DNA of 64,000 nt from Monomorium pharaonis (GCF_013373865.1 NC_050467.1:37557132-37621131); one strand, 5' to 3'. Shown: positions 52,601 to 64,000, counted from the first letter of the stretch. Numbers and translations: made by a program. The notes: generated by a model not told the origin, from the sequence alone.

Positions 52601-53385
52601 CTCTTCTTATTTAGAGATGTCCAATGTATATCATGCGACAAAGATGTTGTAATGAAGACAGAGGAAGTCGCTAGATTTCGTGCCGATTCTTTACCTTGCA
52701 CTACCAGCGTGAAACCCTATCTCACGTACAAGTTAGATCAAATTAGAAAATGCCAGAAAAGATTGCCTTACGGCAGAAATATGATCCAATTTGAAGCAGC
52801 CGTACAAGCGGAGATAAAAAAGATAAAAGCGAAGGAAGAGATGCTCGCGAAAACTCCTAGGTAATTGATATTACAGTATTTCATTCAATCCTAGAATTTC
52901 GAGAAAATATTACATCTTGAAGTATAAATTATATATTATAAATCGATATTGAAGAATATTAATATTTGTAGAGTATTATTTAAAGTAAAAAATGTTTTTT
53001 CCTGAAAATTTTCGATATTATTTTTTCTCAAGATTATAATTATGACTTGACAACGTCCAGAGTTTTTAAGCTTAATAATAAATATTATTATCTTAATTGA
53101 TAAGCTTGATAAGTCTGATGTAATAGAGATCATCTGAGCAATCGGTACTGCGGCGGGAGTCACACAATCACGACTCCTCAGCAAAGAGTCATGCGGACGG
53201 GATATTTCCTTACTCAATGGGGGCCTGAGACGATACAATTAACGGACGGTTTGATAAAGGGGAAAGACGGTCAAATGTATCGTAGTCGACCCACGTCGGG
53301 TAAACCGGACGTTTGCAGACCAGCTTGTTGGGAAAGTCAAATTAGCGAGGAAATTGTACCCTCGGTGAATATCAACATGATCTAG
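49631..53385 (+). CDS. QRICH2-like coiled-coil protein (DUF4795 family), 799 aa
   Basis: Twelve exons: 49631-49741, 49819-49932, 50073-50175, 50286-50413, 50501-50662, 50791-51154, 51217-51330, 51519-51946, 52116-52220, 52289-52554, 52615-52860 and 53127-53385. Phases agree at every join and introns are 60-266 bp. The start has an in-frame TGA just upstream. The N-terminus (residues 25-75) carries the family's LDLALGxPExGAVNFNxLHxxL pattern. Long coiled coils fill about 150-710. The C-terminus has CISCD at 636-640, YCGGSH at 721-726 and a GKDGQMYRSR motif near 755, as in mammalian QRICH2. That protein is needed for sperm flagellum formation; the same role here is inferred. It lacks the glutamine-rich stretch that names the mammalian protein. 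Exon 4 ends at a weak donor (GTGCAT), and the last exon could instead start at 53139, losing four residues. Confidence 0.88.
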
Positions 53386-56300
53386 TCATTATAAGTAATT
53401 CACATATTCATTTCACACAAAGTATACTATTCCGCTCTCATAATTCTCTTAGGAATCTGCTTCGACAGTGCCTAAATCTCTGTCAACCCGACGAAATAGC
53501 GCTGGAAACAGTGATTGAATAATATAACACCTTTCATTCAGAGAGTTTACCACATTTGCTAGAGTTGTAATTAAATTGAATTAAATATTATGTTGAAATA
53601 TGTCATGTAATTATTATAATTATTATTGTTATCCGATCTGTGTAATACATCAAGAGTACATTTTTTGTACTCATTTTGTTATACATTATAGAAAAACGGA
53701 GTTTGAGGAAACAATCTAAAGAACGAAAAGTATCTTGAAGGAACTTGAGAAAAATTCAGTATGTTTTATAGGCTTTATTTATTTTATTATTGAAGATATA
53801 ATTGAAAATTTGAAAACTTTTTATGCAATTTCATTCAAACAAATTACAATTTTTTATTCAGCACAGATGATAGAAACAAATCAAGCCACATTTCCACAAG
53901 AAAATGGCAACTACTCGCCACTCATTTTAATTTAAAACATGGATAAGAATTAAACGAAACCAATGGAGGGAGAAGAACAGAATAAATTAAATTAAATATA
54001 CCTAGTAAAAAATGTATATAACTAATCTAATTCAGTTGACATAGATACTTTTATGTATTCTTCGAAATAATAGGCATTTATACAATCTTGTAAAATTTTT
54101 ACGCACAAAATCCTCTATTGTCATGTAAAAAGATTTTCTTGGATTGTTTAAATGAAACGATTTACCAAATTGTGACTGTCAAACTGGAGTTATTAGTTAT
54201 TTTATTATTAAGAGAAATTTCCAGAGTACACAAGATTACCTATTGAAGTCAATTTGGAACATCGGTGGTCTGTTTGCTAAAACAAAAATATTAGATCGCA
54301 CTTCACGTTTACGGCCGTACGAGAATATTGCGACCGCGTCAGAATATTGCACATCGCCATCCGGAATTCCTTTTTTTACGCAAAGGGCGCATACACAGCG
54401 CTCAAGATATTTTGTTGGACTCACTTTTGCTCGATCTTACTTTATGTATTCTACAAACGAGAACTATGCGCGCTAGTATATTCATTTATAATAATATATA
54501 TTTATATGTTACGTAATCTAAATTCTACTTCATACAAATTTCAAGGTACGGGAAGTATCTACAAGTTAGTGTGTCTACCATATAATTTACGTACTGCCTT
54601 TCGACAAGTAGTTATTATTAATCTACGCGAGCGCACGTAGATGTACGAAGTCTAAAATTACTATAGGTTACAGCTTTATGATTTCGCGATTAAATCAAAG
54701 GCGCACGGAAACTTTATCATACTTAACGACACAATCTAATAAATATAATATAGGAGAAATAAATATATATATATATATGTATATTGATTATAGTTTCAAT
54801 GATTGGGAGCGCGGGGGGCTATAGAGACAATATAATGTCTTAAACATTAACATATATGGATATGCATTATCGATTACAGTTAATAATACTGGCAGCTTAA
54901 AGTACGACGCGTGAATTACATTCGATCTAATTAGGCGCGAAAGTAGAGAGTGCCACTCTCATAATTCAAATATTCGTGCGATCGTAAATTTAAACATCTG
55001 CTTAATTAGAGAAATTAATATCTTGCTTCTTCGCGTTACATCGAAACAGTCAAACGATCAAAATGTAGCTATCGGTTGTGATAGTTTTTTATAACACGGT
55101 GCCTAGCACTCGCTACTTCTCGCCGTAGGTTCCCTATGCCACTACTTAATATTAAGTAAAACCTTCCTCTTGCTTGCGCGACCAACGAAAATTCGCTCAC
55201 AACCTCTGCGAATCGAATTTCTAATCTCGACAAATTATTGTAACACCACGGACGTCTCATCATCGCGTCTGAATGACGCGTCGTTGCTGTTTCTACGTAA
55301 TAATAATAATAATAGCAAGTTTAATTATTTATTATCGTTATCGCGTGCACGCTCGCGCGAGAGCGCTGACGTGACGCGCGCGGACAAGGGGAATTAAGTA
55401 ACAGATCACAGGTGAAACTAGGCTATCTCTGTAACAAATTAATATCACATGAAAAAATATGTATCAGTTGCAGCCTATCGCAAAAATCTCTCGCGAGTGT
55501 CCCCGTGAACTCTCGGACGGATGACTCGGATAACGAGCCACCGATGGTCCAGACTGTTTGATCATTATCATCTCTTTCCATTTTTTTTTTCCTCGCATTT
55601 CCGACTACACCGCTGGCGTCGTTTCGTAAAAAGCTCGCTCGTTTATTAGTTTCTTTGACTCGCAATTTCTTCACAAAGTTACACGAAACCTTCGCCTCGC
55701 CTCGTAAACGGTATCGAGCCAACTGACTGTCGTACGCCTGCTTATTATTCTAAGCCTAATTAATCACTTAATAATGACGGACAACTAAACCCTGACTAAA
55801 TGATTACGATTAGAAGTAAAGTTTGGCATTTTATTCGCGCTCGCTGCGCGTATCCAGCCCATAGCTCTCGTTTTATGCCTCTCGACTGGATATTAGGATT
55901 AGTTTTATTTTGGCTTTTAGCTCGCGCGCCACGCCGAATTGCTTCTACTCTGTGTGAATCTAAATACGCGCATTACACCTCTTTCCCTCTTACTTAAATT
56001 ACACCGTTTTGTAAAGCAGCGTTTCTGTTCGCATTTAAAAAGTTTCTCTCATAGAATCCGTCGCGGATTCGAGGAACAATCGGGAGAAAACAATCTCGAG
56101 AACGTTCTCGCGTATACTGCTAGGATCGTCGATATATTCCGAATAATAATATTCATTATCCTTCACGAGAGTTATTAACAGTCATCAATTTATCGAACGA
56201 TAATTTCGTATCTGTTTCAGGTAATTTCGTTCCCTGGACTCCTGCTGCCACAATTCCTGGTATCCACTACGATACGCTCGCTTCTATATCGTGCCGTGAT

Positions 56301-57007
56301 GCATGCGTTCGCCTATGAGGTAGGTTTGCGCGATGTTTTGAGGAAGACGAAGCGTGTAAGACGCCGATTTTTACGCTTTCGAGTCCGAGATGAAATGAAG
56401 AAGGGATGGACTAAGCATTCACCGTCCCTATTGAGATTCTAATTTTCTGTGTAATAGAAATCTGGACTCGATTGCAGGCATGCGAAAGTAAAATGTTGTC
56501 AAAAAGACGATTGTGAGCAGGTATCCTAACTTGGAACGACCTGAGATTTTTCATATACAATTTAACACTGGCCTCTCGCAACAAATTGCACAGACCCGGA
56601 CGTTGTCGTCTGATCGATCGTACTGTTGTATCTTTGAGCGACTTCGCTCAGTCCGTTTTATACTTTTGTACTGTACTCGTACTCCCCCTAACATTTTGCG
56701 GCGAAAAGCGGTATTCCCCGTCAAATGCTATTATTGTCCATTACCTCTGGCGCTCTTCGTGCGGAAAGGTTTATTCAACCAGAATGCGAACTGATACGGA
56801 GAATTTCGCGGAAGTTTCAACTACATTCTCGTTATAAATGCTCGGAAGACTCTCTCGTTCGAGAGTAACGCGTTCGCGTTGTGTCAAGCTTATCGTTCAT
56901 TGCAATCGTGCGCTTCGGCATTCGACGGGGGGGGGGGGAGGCGGAGAAAAGAAAACGGATTATCAAAAGAGGTATACAGCGCCTTAAATGGCGCTACGAT
57001 AGATGCG
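53386..57007. other. Intergenic DNA and 3' UTRs of convergent genes
   Basis: The left part should hold the 3' UTR of the QRICH2-like gene and the right part that of the minus-strand SH2 gene. A plus-strand AATAAA lies at 53981-53986, an AT repeat at 54758-54780 and a G12 run at 56927-56938. Minus-strand AATAAA words occur at several places, for example 55830-55835. A plus-strand segment at 56221-56319 has exon-like borders and is treated as a finding. No gene is otherwise supported. Confidence 0.45.
53981..53986 (+). promoter_or_regulatory. Candidate polyadenylation signal
   Basis: AATAAA about 600 bases after the stop codon of the QRICH2-like gene. Confidence 0.3.
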
Positions 57008-58125
57008 CTACAAAAGCTGAACTATGACTGGATGTAGGAGACACATGTGCTCGGCACCGCGTATCGGAAGACGATTCACGCTGAAATGACGGACCATTTC
57101 CGGTATGTTATCGAATGGCTTGCTGAACTGTCCCAGAATGTAAGCATTCAGGTCCTCGTTCTTCTGGATGCGCATATGCATGAAGCCGCGAGCACTCCTG
57201 AAAAAATAACAATGAATTAATTACGTGAATCATCACTCTCGAAAGAATCCGTAATGTTTAATCATTATCAAATTGCAAATTATTGAAAAAGTTCATTTAT
57301 ATGTCTTACTTTAGGGACAGGGAATAATCTTGTTTGGTCGATTCGCTGTTCCTCACCAGGTAGCTTCCTTCTTGGTGAACTCGCAAAAGACCCTCCGCCT
57401 CAATGCGCGTGATAGAGCCATGATACCACCTAAATAAAAAATTTATCTTCAAATATCGTGCATTATTCGTGAATTTTCGAACATCGCAGAAACCTTCGTA
57501 TTTAAAGATAAACGATTATGAGTGCATAAATGAGAGTAAAGGCGCAGAACTTGAGAATAATAACGAGGTTCATTATAATAGCGGGACTTCATTAAAAAAA
57601 AAAATAGTTTTGTAATAATAATTAAGCTTTAGTGAAATAATTTAAATTAAATACTTGATTTAATGATTTCCTAAATATTTAGTAATGTTTAATAATTATA
57701 TTAATAGTGATCGATTATTAAACGGCTATTAAATATATTATTGAATATTTAGTTACATTAACTGAACATTGAAACTATTTTACCAAAGCTGATAACCGCT
57801 GGCTAGGCTTGATTATTATTATAAAATTCTTTTTTCAGTATCGATTTAATTTGTTCTCTAAAATCCACGCAAAAAGTATCTCAAAGAAATACGGCGAAAG
57901 TAAAAGTGACAAACCCGGTCACTCACCCTTGTCTCTCCAATGGAAGCTCCACGTCAACCAGATCGGCCGATATTCGAGCGGTGCTGATTTCCAGCGGTAA
58001 ACCGAGACTCAGACCACCGGGTTTCTTCGGCACCAATTGACCGCCCGGAATCCCGCCGCTCGTTCCCGCCGCGTTACTACCGGCATCCAGATTCAGAGTC
58101 ATCTTCGGGCGCGCCAGACCGCCGC
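57008..58125 (-). CDS. SH2 adaptor of the SHB/SHD/SHE/SHF family, 3' exons (partial)
   Basis: Three coding exons, 57927-58125, 57310-57429 and 57008-57197, join in phase with GTGAGT and GTAAG donors and TTTCAG or TTTAG acceptors, giving the last 168 residues and a TAG stop. After a Gly/Pro-rich linker (GGIPGGQLVPKKPGG), an SH2 domain starts at WYHGSI and runs almost to the end. The phosphotyrosine-binding arginine sits in YLVRNSE, the counterpart of FLVRES. SLSLK-SARGFMHM and LPIRGAEHM are typical of SHB-family SH2 domains, which end the protein and bind phosphotyrosine downstream of receptor kinases. The first exon begins mid-codon, so more exons lie at higher coordinates; I could not find them and they may be outside the window. 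The family call is firm; which member it equals is not decidable, since insects usually have one. Confidence 0.88.
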
Positions 58126-59479
58126 CTGAAATGAGTCACCCGACAGTTAGACGCATCGTGGAATTCCCGCCAGTAAACACCGATGATATACGAAGTTGTC
58201 AGCGATCTATCGTCGCAAGTTCCCTACGATTCCTCAATAATTGCTACAAATCAGAACTTAGATACGTCGAAATCTATCCAAATAATGGATGGATTAAGTT
58301 GCGTTATCTACAGAAAAATTATTACTGGATTATTAATATTATGATTTTGACTCTACTCTCAGTAACAAAATGAAATCGTTAATCTTATAATAATTTTTCG
58401 TGAGTAACAAACTTTGCAATTTACTGCGATATTTAACATCAAATCATATTATGACGAATAATTAAGGAAATCTTTTTTTTTTTAAGCGACAGGTCATTCT
58501 GCCACGAAATGTTTGCTCGTGCCCAATTTTTTATGATTACGTGACTTTTTGCTTTGATAATATCAGGTCGAGGGTTCGTTGAGAACAATAATGATCGACG
58601 AAGGACACTCCGCATCAAGGAAACGCCCCTGAATACAGTAGGACGCTAATTTCATTTGTTGGCGCAATCTCTTAGCGGTTGACTTCTCGGACGCGGTACA
58701 TGACGCAGGTAAAATAAAATTGCTCTGACAGGTGTAACGTTGAGTTAGGCTCTTTTGTGATTTAATGTGGCTGAAGGGCACACCAGAGTGCTTTCGTCTG
58801 CACGCATACATATGCAGATATTTACGTCTCGGAAAAAAAACAGAACTGATATAAAGTGAAGTGTCTACAATTACGGAATTATCAGACGTAAAAAATTTTA
58901 GCGAATTGAATTTTAACAAAATAAAATTATTTTAATTAAATTTAAAATGCGAGATCAAATCTTGATAAAATTTGCCTTAAATCTTAATGCAATAATATGT
59001 ACTAAAGAATTATGCGATAAATAATTATATCCAGCAAACTTCCCGCTAAGAAAAATTCGTTTTTAAATTTGTCATACGATTAGTAATGGAAGCGAACGTT
59101 CTTCGACATCCTCTACACGCACATTAAATTACGGCGAGAGAAGGACCCGAAAGACCGGTGGGTATTTCTCACGCGCCATTTCTATTCAATTTCTTTTTAC
59201 GAAACACACGTTTCGGGAATGGTTAAACATTAACGGCGCCGAACGGCGAAGCGCTACTCGACGAGATTGCGTGCGTCTGTATTATTAAATTCAATCTGGC
59301 GATCGGCCCGGCAGATTTATCCGCTTGATTTTCCTCTTCCTTTCCGCCGGCGACGGTGTAAACGCTTTTTCTCGTCCCTGTCTTTGCTGGGATCTTGCTC
59401 CCCGCGACCAAGTCTCTTGTACAGAGCCACGGATAATCTCTCTCGTCCTGACACTCGTATCCTTATTCCCTGCCTCTTC
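58126..59479. other. Likely intron or 5' flank of the SH2 gene
   Basis: AT-rich sequence upstream of the first visible SH2 exon. A minus-strand frame at 58563-58740 reads well for about 45 codons but has no convincing splice borders. No gene is supported here. Confidence 0.4.
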
Positions 59480-59644
59480 CTACTCAGACTGTTTTAATAT
59501 CCGTCCCTGAAGGAGATACGTCTCAATCAATTTCTTCGCGGGCTCTCCGACCGCCGTGTGCTCCCGTGGGAAATGGGGGGAAGCCGTCAAGATGCTCTGT
59601 ACCAGATCGTACACAGGAATGTCAAGGACACGAGTAAACTCCGC
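59480..59644 (-). CDS. Probable terminal coding exon of an unrecognised gene
   Basis: On the minus strand, after an acceptor-like GATCACAG, a frame of 54 codons runs to a TAG. It starts AEFTRVLDIPVYDLV, includes TASPHFPREH and ends ETYLLQGRILKQSE. Guanine is enriched at first codon positions and the peptide has a balanced, globular composition, unlike the chance frames around it. The opposite strand is also open but shows less codon structure. It is on the strand of the SH2 gene, about 1.35 kb further upstream, so it would be a nested or adjacent gene rather than part of it. The exon it joins is uncertain: the frame at 59976-60209 is a candidate but would need a poor donor. I do not recognise the family. 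Confidence 0.4.
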   Translation of the reverse strand, partial: AEFTRVLDIPVYDLVQSILTASPHFPREHTAVGEPAKKLIETYLLQGRILKQSE

Positions 59645-59975
59645 CTGTGATCATCATACGAAATTCGTATAGCGACGCTTGTTTGCTTTTGCTATCCGAA
59701 ACTTGCTTGAGCGATGCTTTGAAGTGGGAAGAAGGGAACGGTGATTGTGCGCGACGTTAGAAAGCCGAAAGAGAAGAGAAATAACTCTAGGAAAAGCGAA
59801 AAATATTCCTTCGACGGGAGACACGCGAGAGAAGTGTCGCCGCAGACGTCTCAGGGGAAATTCCTGGTCACGAATGAAGCTCCGACGGGGGTGCGTGTAT
59901 GTGTGTGTACAGGAAATCTCGCAGGCGTTCGCCGCGAGGATTGCACACGCCGTATCGTCGGAACGGACGGAAATT

Positions 59976-60209
59976 TTAATTCTCCGCAAAAATCAGGACG
60001 TATTGCACCTCGCGCCGGACTTCGAGATCGGGATGACTCCGAGCCAAGAAGAAGTCGAGCATTCCCCGCGCCAGCGATTCGTATTTATTGCCGAGCGAAG
60101 GAGATCGAGGGTGGAACCCGCCGCAGAGATTTACGACGTTGGTGAATTTACGGCCTCGGGGAGCCGACGCGTCAAAAGCGCTCGAGAAAAGAGTCAATGG
60201 CGATTCCAT
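59976..60209 (-). CDS. Small ORF, 77 codons, uncertain
   Basis: This begins at a real ATG at 60209 and stops at 59976. The C-terminal half (NKYESLARGMLDFFLARSHP and beyond) reads like protein. It starts 200 bases after the stop of the 57-aa ORF on the same strand, so the two could share a transcript, or part of it may be an exon upstream of 59480-59644. The plus strand across the same bases also has an open frame of comparable quality, preceded by an acceptor-like GTGTACAG at about 59911. Which strand is coding, if either, is unclear. Confidence 0.25.
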   Translation of the reverse strand: MESPLTLFSSAFDASAPRGRKFTNVVNLCGGFHPRSPSLGNKYESLARGMLDFFLARSHPDLEVRREVQYVLIFAEN

Positions 60210-60409
60210 TGAGTGGCGAGGCGCTATTAAATGAGAGATGACACCATATGACGACGCAAGTAAGGTTGCCGCTACGCACGGAGGGCAGCTACGAAATTTG
60301 TCGTTTTACGAGGAGAACTTTGGGAAAGTGTAAACGTGCGAAAAGAAATTTGGAGCGAAGTATTTCAATAAATGTTTAACGGATTTGTTGAATCGATCAC
60401 ATTTGCGTG

Positions 60410-60583
60410 TTACGATCTCTCCGACCGTTGTTTTATTCGAAGGATATAAAAATATTCGTGTTGAAAATGTGTTTTGTACACGAAATAACCGTAAATAGAG
60501 AAGATCCCGAAAAAGCCGCCAGTCACGATGAGTTTGCGATCTTGACGACTCGCCACGAAGCGCATCTTTAGGTCGTATGGCAT
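60410..60583 (-). CDS. 57-aa single-pass membrane protein, SMIM4/UQCC5-like
   Basis: A short intact ORF with a good start context (A at -3) encodes a basic N-terminus (KMRFVASRQDRK), one hydrophobic segment at about residues 18-36 (LIVTGGFFGIFSIYGYFVY) and a basic tail with KTHFQHEYFY and KQRSERS. The tail aligns without gaps to the end of vertebrate SMIM4 (K then E-x-F-Y then S-E-R, as I recall that sequence), a mitochondrial inner-membrane peptide that helps complex III assembly and whose fly relative is one of the two sloth peptides. The match is short and from memory, so the assignment is tentative. I found no partner peptide of the C12orf73/BRAWNIN type within about 400 bases on either side. 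It lies upstream of the SH2 exons on the same strand, possibly within that gene's intron. Confidence 0.5.
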   Translation of the reverse strand: MPYDLKMRFVASRQDRKLIVTGGFFGIFSIYGYFVYKTHFQHEYFYILRIKQRSERS

Positions 60584-63500
60584 CGTTACGGGGGCTCTAC
60601 TCTCCCTCGAAGAAATTTCGCAATAGCGCCGAAATGTCCGAACAACAGATGCGAGATGCCGTTGCCTTGTCGGATAGGCCTTGGAGATCTCTCCGCCAAC
60701 AGATGTTGCAGTTACACGCCCTTGAGCCCTTCCATCCCTCCGGCGACGGGCCCTTATCGACGCGATGGCAAACACTTCGAACCTGCCCGGAATAGTTGAT
60801 ACGTCCGCGATCCTCATGAAATATGAAGTACGATAGGCGCACGTCAGACGTTTCCATCGTACAATTCGAATGGTATTCGTACAATTTGTCCAAGGATCAC
60901 CGATACCTAGGTCTACACTACTGAGACCGCGATCACATTCATTATTTACGAAATAAACTCGCTTTGGGACTCTCATTTTTTATTGACTCACACCAGAAGA
61001 CTCAAGTTGTTAATCAAACTTGCTAACAGTAGCAGTTTTATACATTTCTGGTACTAAAATCATTCACGAAATATTTATTTTTAAAAAATTATATATGCAA
61101 TAAAAAGCTCGCAAATAAATAACAATCTATTTGCGTTGAAAAAACAGTATTATATTTTATTAACGATGGAATATATTATTTTGAACGAACAAAGGTTCTT
61201 TATAAGTACGAGGGTAGTCTCGCGCATATTATAATGAAATATCAACCCTTTGAAGTAACAAAATCGGAAATTGTTAAGAACTTCAAGTCTGGCGAACAAT
61301 GGCATTACACGATTAAATATTGGCTATTCCTCTGTGGCTTTGACATCTGATCGTATCTTTGCCCTTATCTGCCGGTATATAATGATTCTAAAGACGATTT
61401 TATATAATGATCCTAAAGGCGATACGTTGCGTCATCTTAAAGAAAAACTGGTAGAGAGAATAATTATTACGAAAAGAAAAGATGGTATAAAAAATATATT
61501 AATGTAAAATTAAAATAAATCAATTGCAGACATGAAAAACTAATGAGTTTCTAAGACTGATAAGTTAGCAATGCATTTTTTTAATAGCACTGTAACGTAT
61601 TTAAAATAATGTAAATATAAGATTGAATGGAATATAATTAAATATAAGATTAAATAAAATCCGTACACAAGTAGCTTAACTTAATTATCGCGGTTTCCAC
61701 GTGTTCTTCCGAGCGTAATCATTAAAGCGCGTTAATCCTAGTCGGGGAAACTCGCCAGTAGAAAATCCCGAGTATGGTCAGCCGAATGGCGGTTCGCGTC
61801 GTGGTGAGGTTTTGGATCGGTACCAAATGGATAATAGCAGACAGTCGTGACGCGTGACAGCAAGCAAACAGTACGTGGCTAGATTCTTGAATCAAGAATA
61901 AAATTGCGTTTATCCGTAGCCGGGACGATCATCATATGAAGTTTAGTACACATCACGAGCGTCGCGTCTGCGTTCACGCAAAATCCACTCTCCGGGTGAA
62001 TTTGGAAGTAGAGCGTACATAACATACATCCAATTTGCAAGCTCTTCTAAAATTTACGACCTGTGAAAATTCGTCGAGTAAAGAGATGGTCGTTAAAAAT
62101 CTGCATTCGCAGAAAGTCATGAAAATTAAATATCGTTGCCGCGACGTTTTAATTTTGCTTCGTTAACAAGCTTTGTACGCTGCACAATAAAAATAACTAA
62201 TGATTATTAAATTTAATTATGTATAAATATAATAATTTAAATGCATGGTATCTTTTCATTGCCTAACGAACTGTATAAAAATTATAATCACGCTGTTGCG
62301 CATCCACAAGACATTGATTCGATTCTACTTGCTGAAGATGACAGCTTTAAAATGAAGTCCCTAAACGTGATCATTCACATGGTAGTTTGACCAAAGTGGT
62401 CAGAAGATCGTGTGATGTTGACTGAACTGTACGTGGTTTGTGTCTGTGAATTGTTACGAAATTGCGGGTCCTTCCATCAGAGAGACGGAGTAAACAGGAT
62501 GGTTTGCGATGAACATTCGCGACTATTATCGAAAACAATAGTAAAATCACGGCGATATTAGCTTCACAACTCACTTAGATCAGATATTCCTCCGTCGTCT
62601 CTTCGATTGGATCTAACGCTATATTATGCCGCCAGATAAGTAAAATAAAGAATATAAGTTAAAATAGATTATACACAATTAAGTTAAGCTACTTGTGTAC
62701 TTCTCTAAAAATGCTCTTAAATATATAAAATGTTCCGTGTGCTCGTACAACTAAATTAAATCGATAATACGCGGTTTTAGATATTGTTTTTTTCTCTTCC
62801 AGTCTTTTTTTCTTTTATTCTCTTGAGCATTTAGCCTGAAGCGACAAAAACAAACTGTTTTTGCGTGAAACTCTCGGATCGCATTCGGTAGACGAGAATA
62901 CGGATCGTAGTGTCAGAAAAACAAAGACTCTGATGTAAGTTACACTTAACAACTTCAGTCGTAAACAACCGGAAGAAGTCTTGTGTACGTATGCTTCTTC
63001 TCCCGTTTGCCAAAGCTTCCCCCGTGTAACCAACGAAGCGAACCGAGCCAGATATCACCGCGTCAATGCAGTTTTTTGCCTTCCTTTTCCCTCTTCTCCA
63101 GACCGTTAACGATCCGCCACTAGTTTCGAGTTCACGTGGTCGGCCATTAAATGGCCTACGCGCGAGACAGATGTGCTCGTCGAGATTGCGAGTATCAATT
63201 TTTTCGCTGTCGTAAACGACCTAAAGCGGCGGTGCAAAAAAGTTGAATGTATACAGCCCAAGTGACGTACGAGCAAGATATAACTTTATTTTACTTTTAT
63301 TATGTTTATTTTACTTCTGTCGCTTTTCGCGAGATCTATCCTTCTAGCAATTCATTGTATTTCAGTGAGTGCGATAATATCGCCTATCGAAAGGGTCGTT
63401 TCAACGATGACATTTAAAAGAGATGATCAGAAAGGGAACAGTGCAAACTTGTCGCAAGTAGGGCGCAATATTTCCGATACTCTCAATACGTGCCTATCTT

Positions 63501-63897
63501 CCTGGTGACACGTGCTCGTATACATCGACATCCGCGTATAAGCGTACATAAGCTCGTTGTGTGGGAGGAGTATGCAAAGCAGAACGAAACAGTAGCTTTG
63601 GGCTGTATACTCTATCCTCCGTTCCTCCGTGCCTCTATAGTGCATTGTAGATAGACGCAAGCCGATGGCTTTTATCTGAAAGCACAATGCATTGTTTTCC
63701 TTCCAGAGGTTGGCCGTCCGTCAATACCACGACGAAATGTAAAAATGATGCGCCGATGGAAAAATCAATCTACACTTGTTTTCGCGCCACTCGTTGTTTT
63801 CGAAAAAGTACATAGAGATACCTAGGACATAGATATGGGATAGTATTGTTAATATATAAAAAATAATTCTTTAATCCAATTTAATTAATACAATAAA

Positions 63898-63932
<35 letters not shown>

Positions 63933-64000
63933 TTTTCTATTATGTATGATATTATTAATAAGTAAAAATATCAGGAAAAATGTAGATAACAATTGAATCG
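60584..64000. other. Non-coding DNA, possible intron or upstream region
   Basis: AT-rich overall. A minus-strand frame at 62371-62571 has a hydrophobic, signal-peptide-like stretch but no ATG. An AT repeat lies at 63901-63928. I found no further exon of the SH2 gene here. Confidence 0.4.
63901..63928. repeat. (AT)14 microsatellite
   Basis: Uninterrupted AT repeat of 28 bases. Confidence 0.95.

Noticed and set aside
58563..58740. Minus-strand frame of about 50 codons that reads like protein
   Set aside because: No usable acceptor in phase, no homology recognised, and it lies in the probable intron of the SH2 gene.
1..64000. CRISPR arrays, rRNA genes and intact transposase genes
   Set aside because: None found; repeats present are microsatellites, MITE-like elements and the local duplicated module.

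Overview
This window is nuclear DNA from an insect. The compact multi-exon genes with short introns, alternating CpG-rich and AT-rich non-coding blocks, many dinucleotide microsatellites and small TA-flanked inverted-repeat elements fit Hymenoptera, most likely an ant. That assignment is an inference; no species marker is present.

The left 45 kb hold no protein gene I can support. They contain an unusual locus at 3.8-7.0 kb built from tandem and inverted copies of an exon-like module, a diverged copy of that module at 18.2 kb, a 39-bp perfect inverted repeat at 6.55 kb, three candidate MITEs (7.9, 15.4 and 15.7 kb), and several CpG-rich blocks (about 12.1-12.4, 24.1-25.0, 27-28.4, 34.4-36.6 and 42.6-43.6 kb) separated by AT-rich DNA. 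This may be intergenic DNA or the intron of a large gene.

The right third carries the genes. A minus-strand two-exon gene (45645-48053) encodes a 612-aa predicted secreted protein I do not recognise. About 1.6 kb away and divergently oriented is a 12-exon plus-strand gene (49631-53385) for a 799-aa coiled-coil protein of the QRICH2 (DUF4795) family, linked to the sperm flagellum in mammals. Next is the 3' part of a minus-strand gene (57008-58125, 5' end not found) for an SH2 adaptor of the SHB/SHD/SHE/SHF family. Upstream of it on the same strand lie a 57-aa single-pass membrane ORF (60410-60583) that resembles SMIM4/UQCC5, a probable terminal coding exon of an unrecognised gene (59480-59644), and a weaker ORF (59976-60209).

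The genes do not form an evident pathway. No rRNA, tRNA, CRISPR array or intact transposase gene was found.
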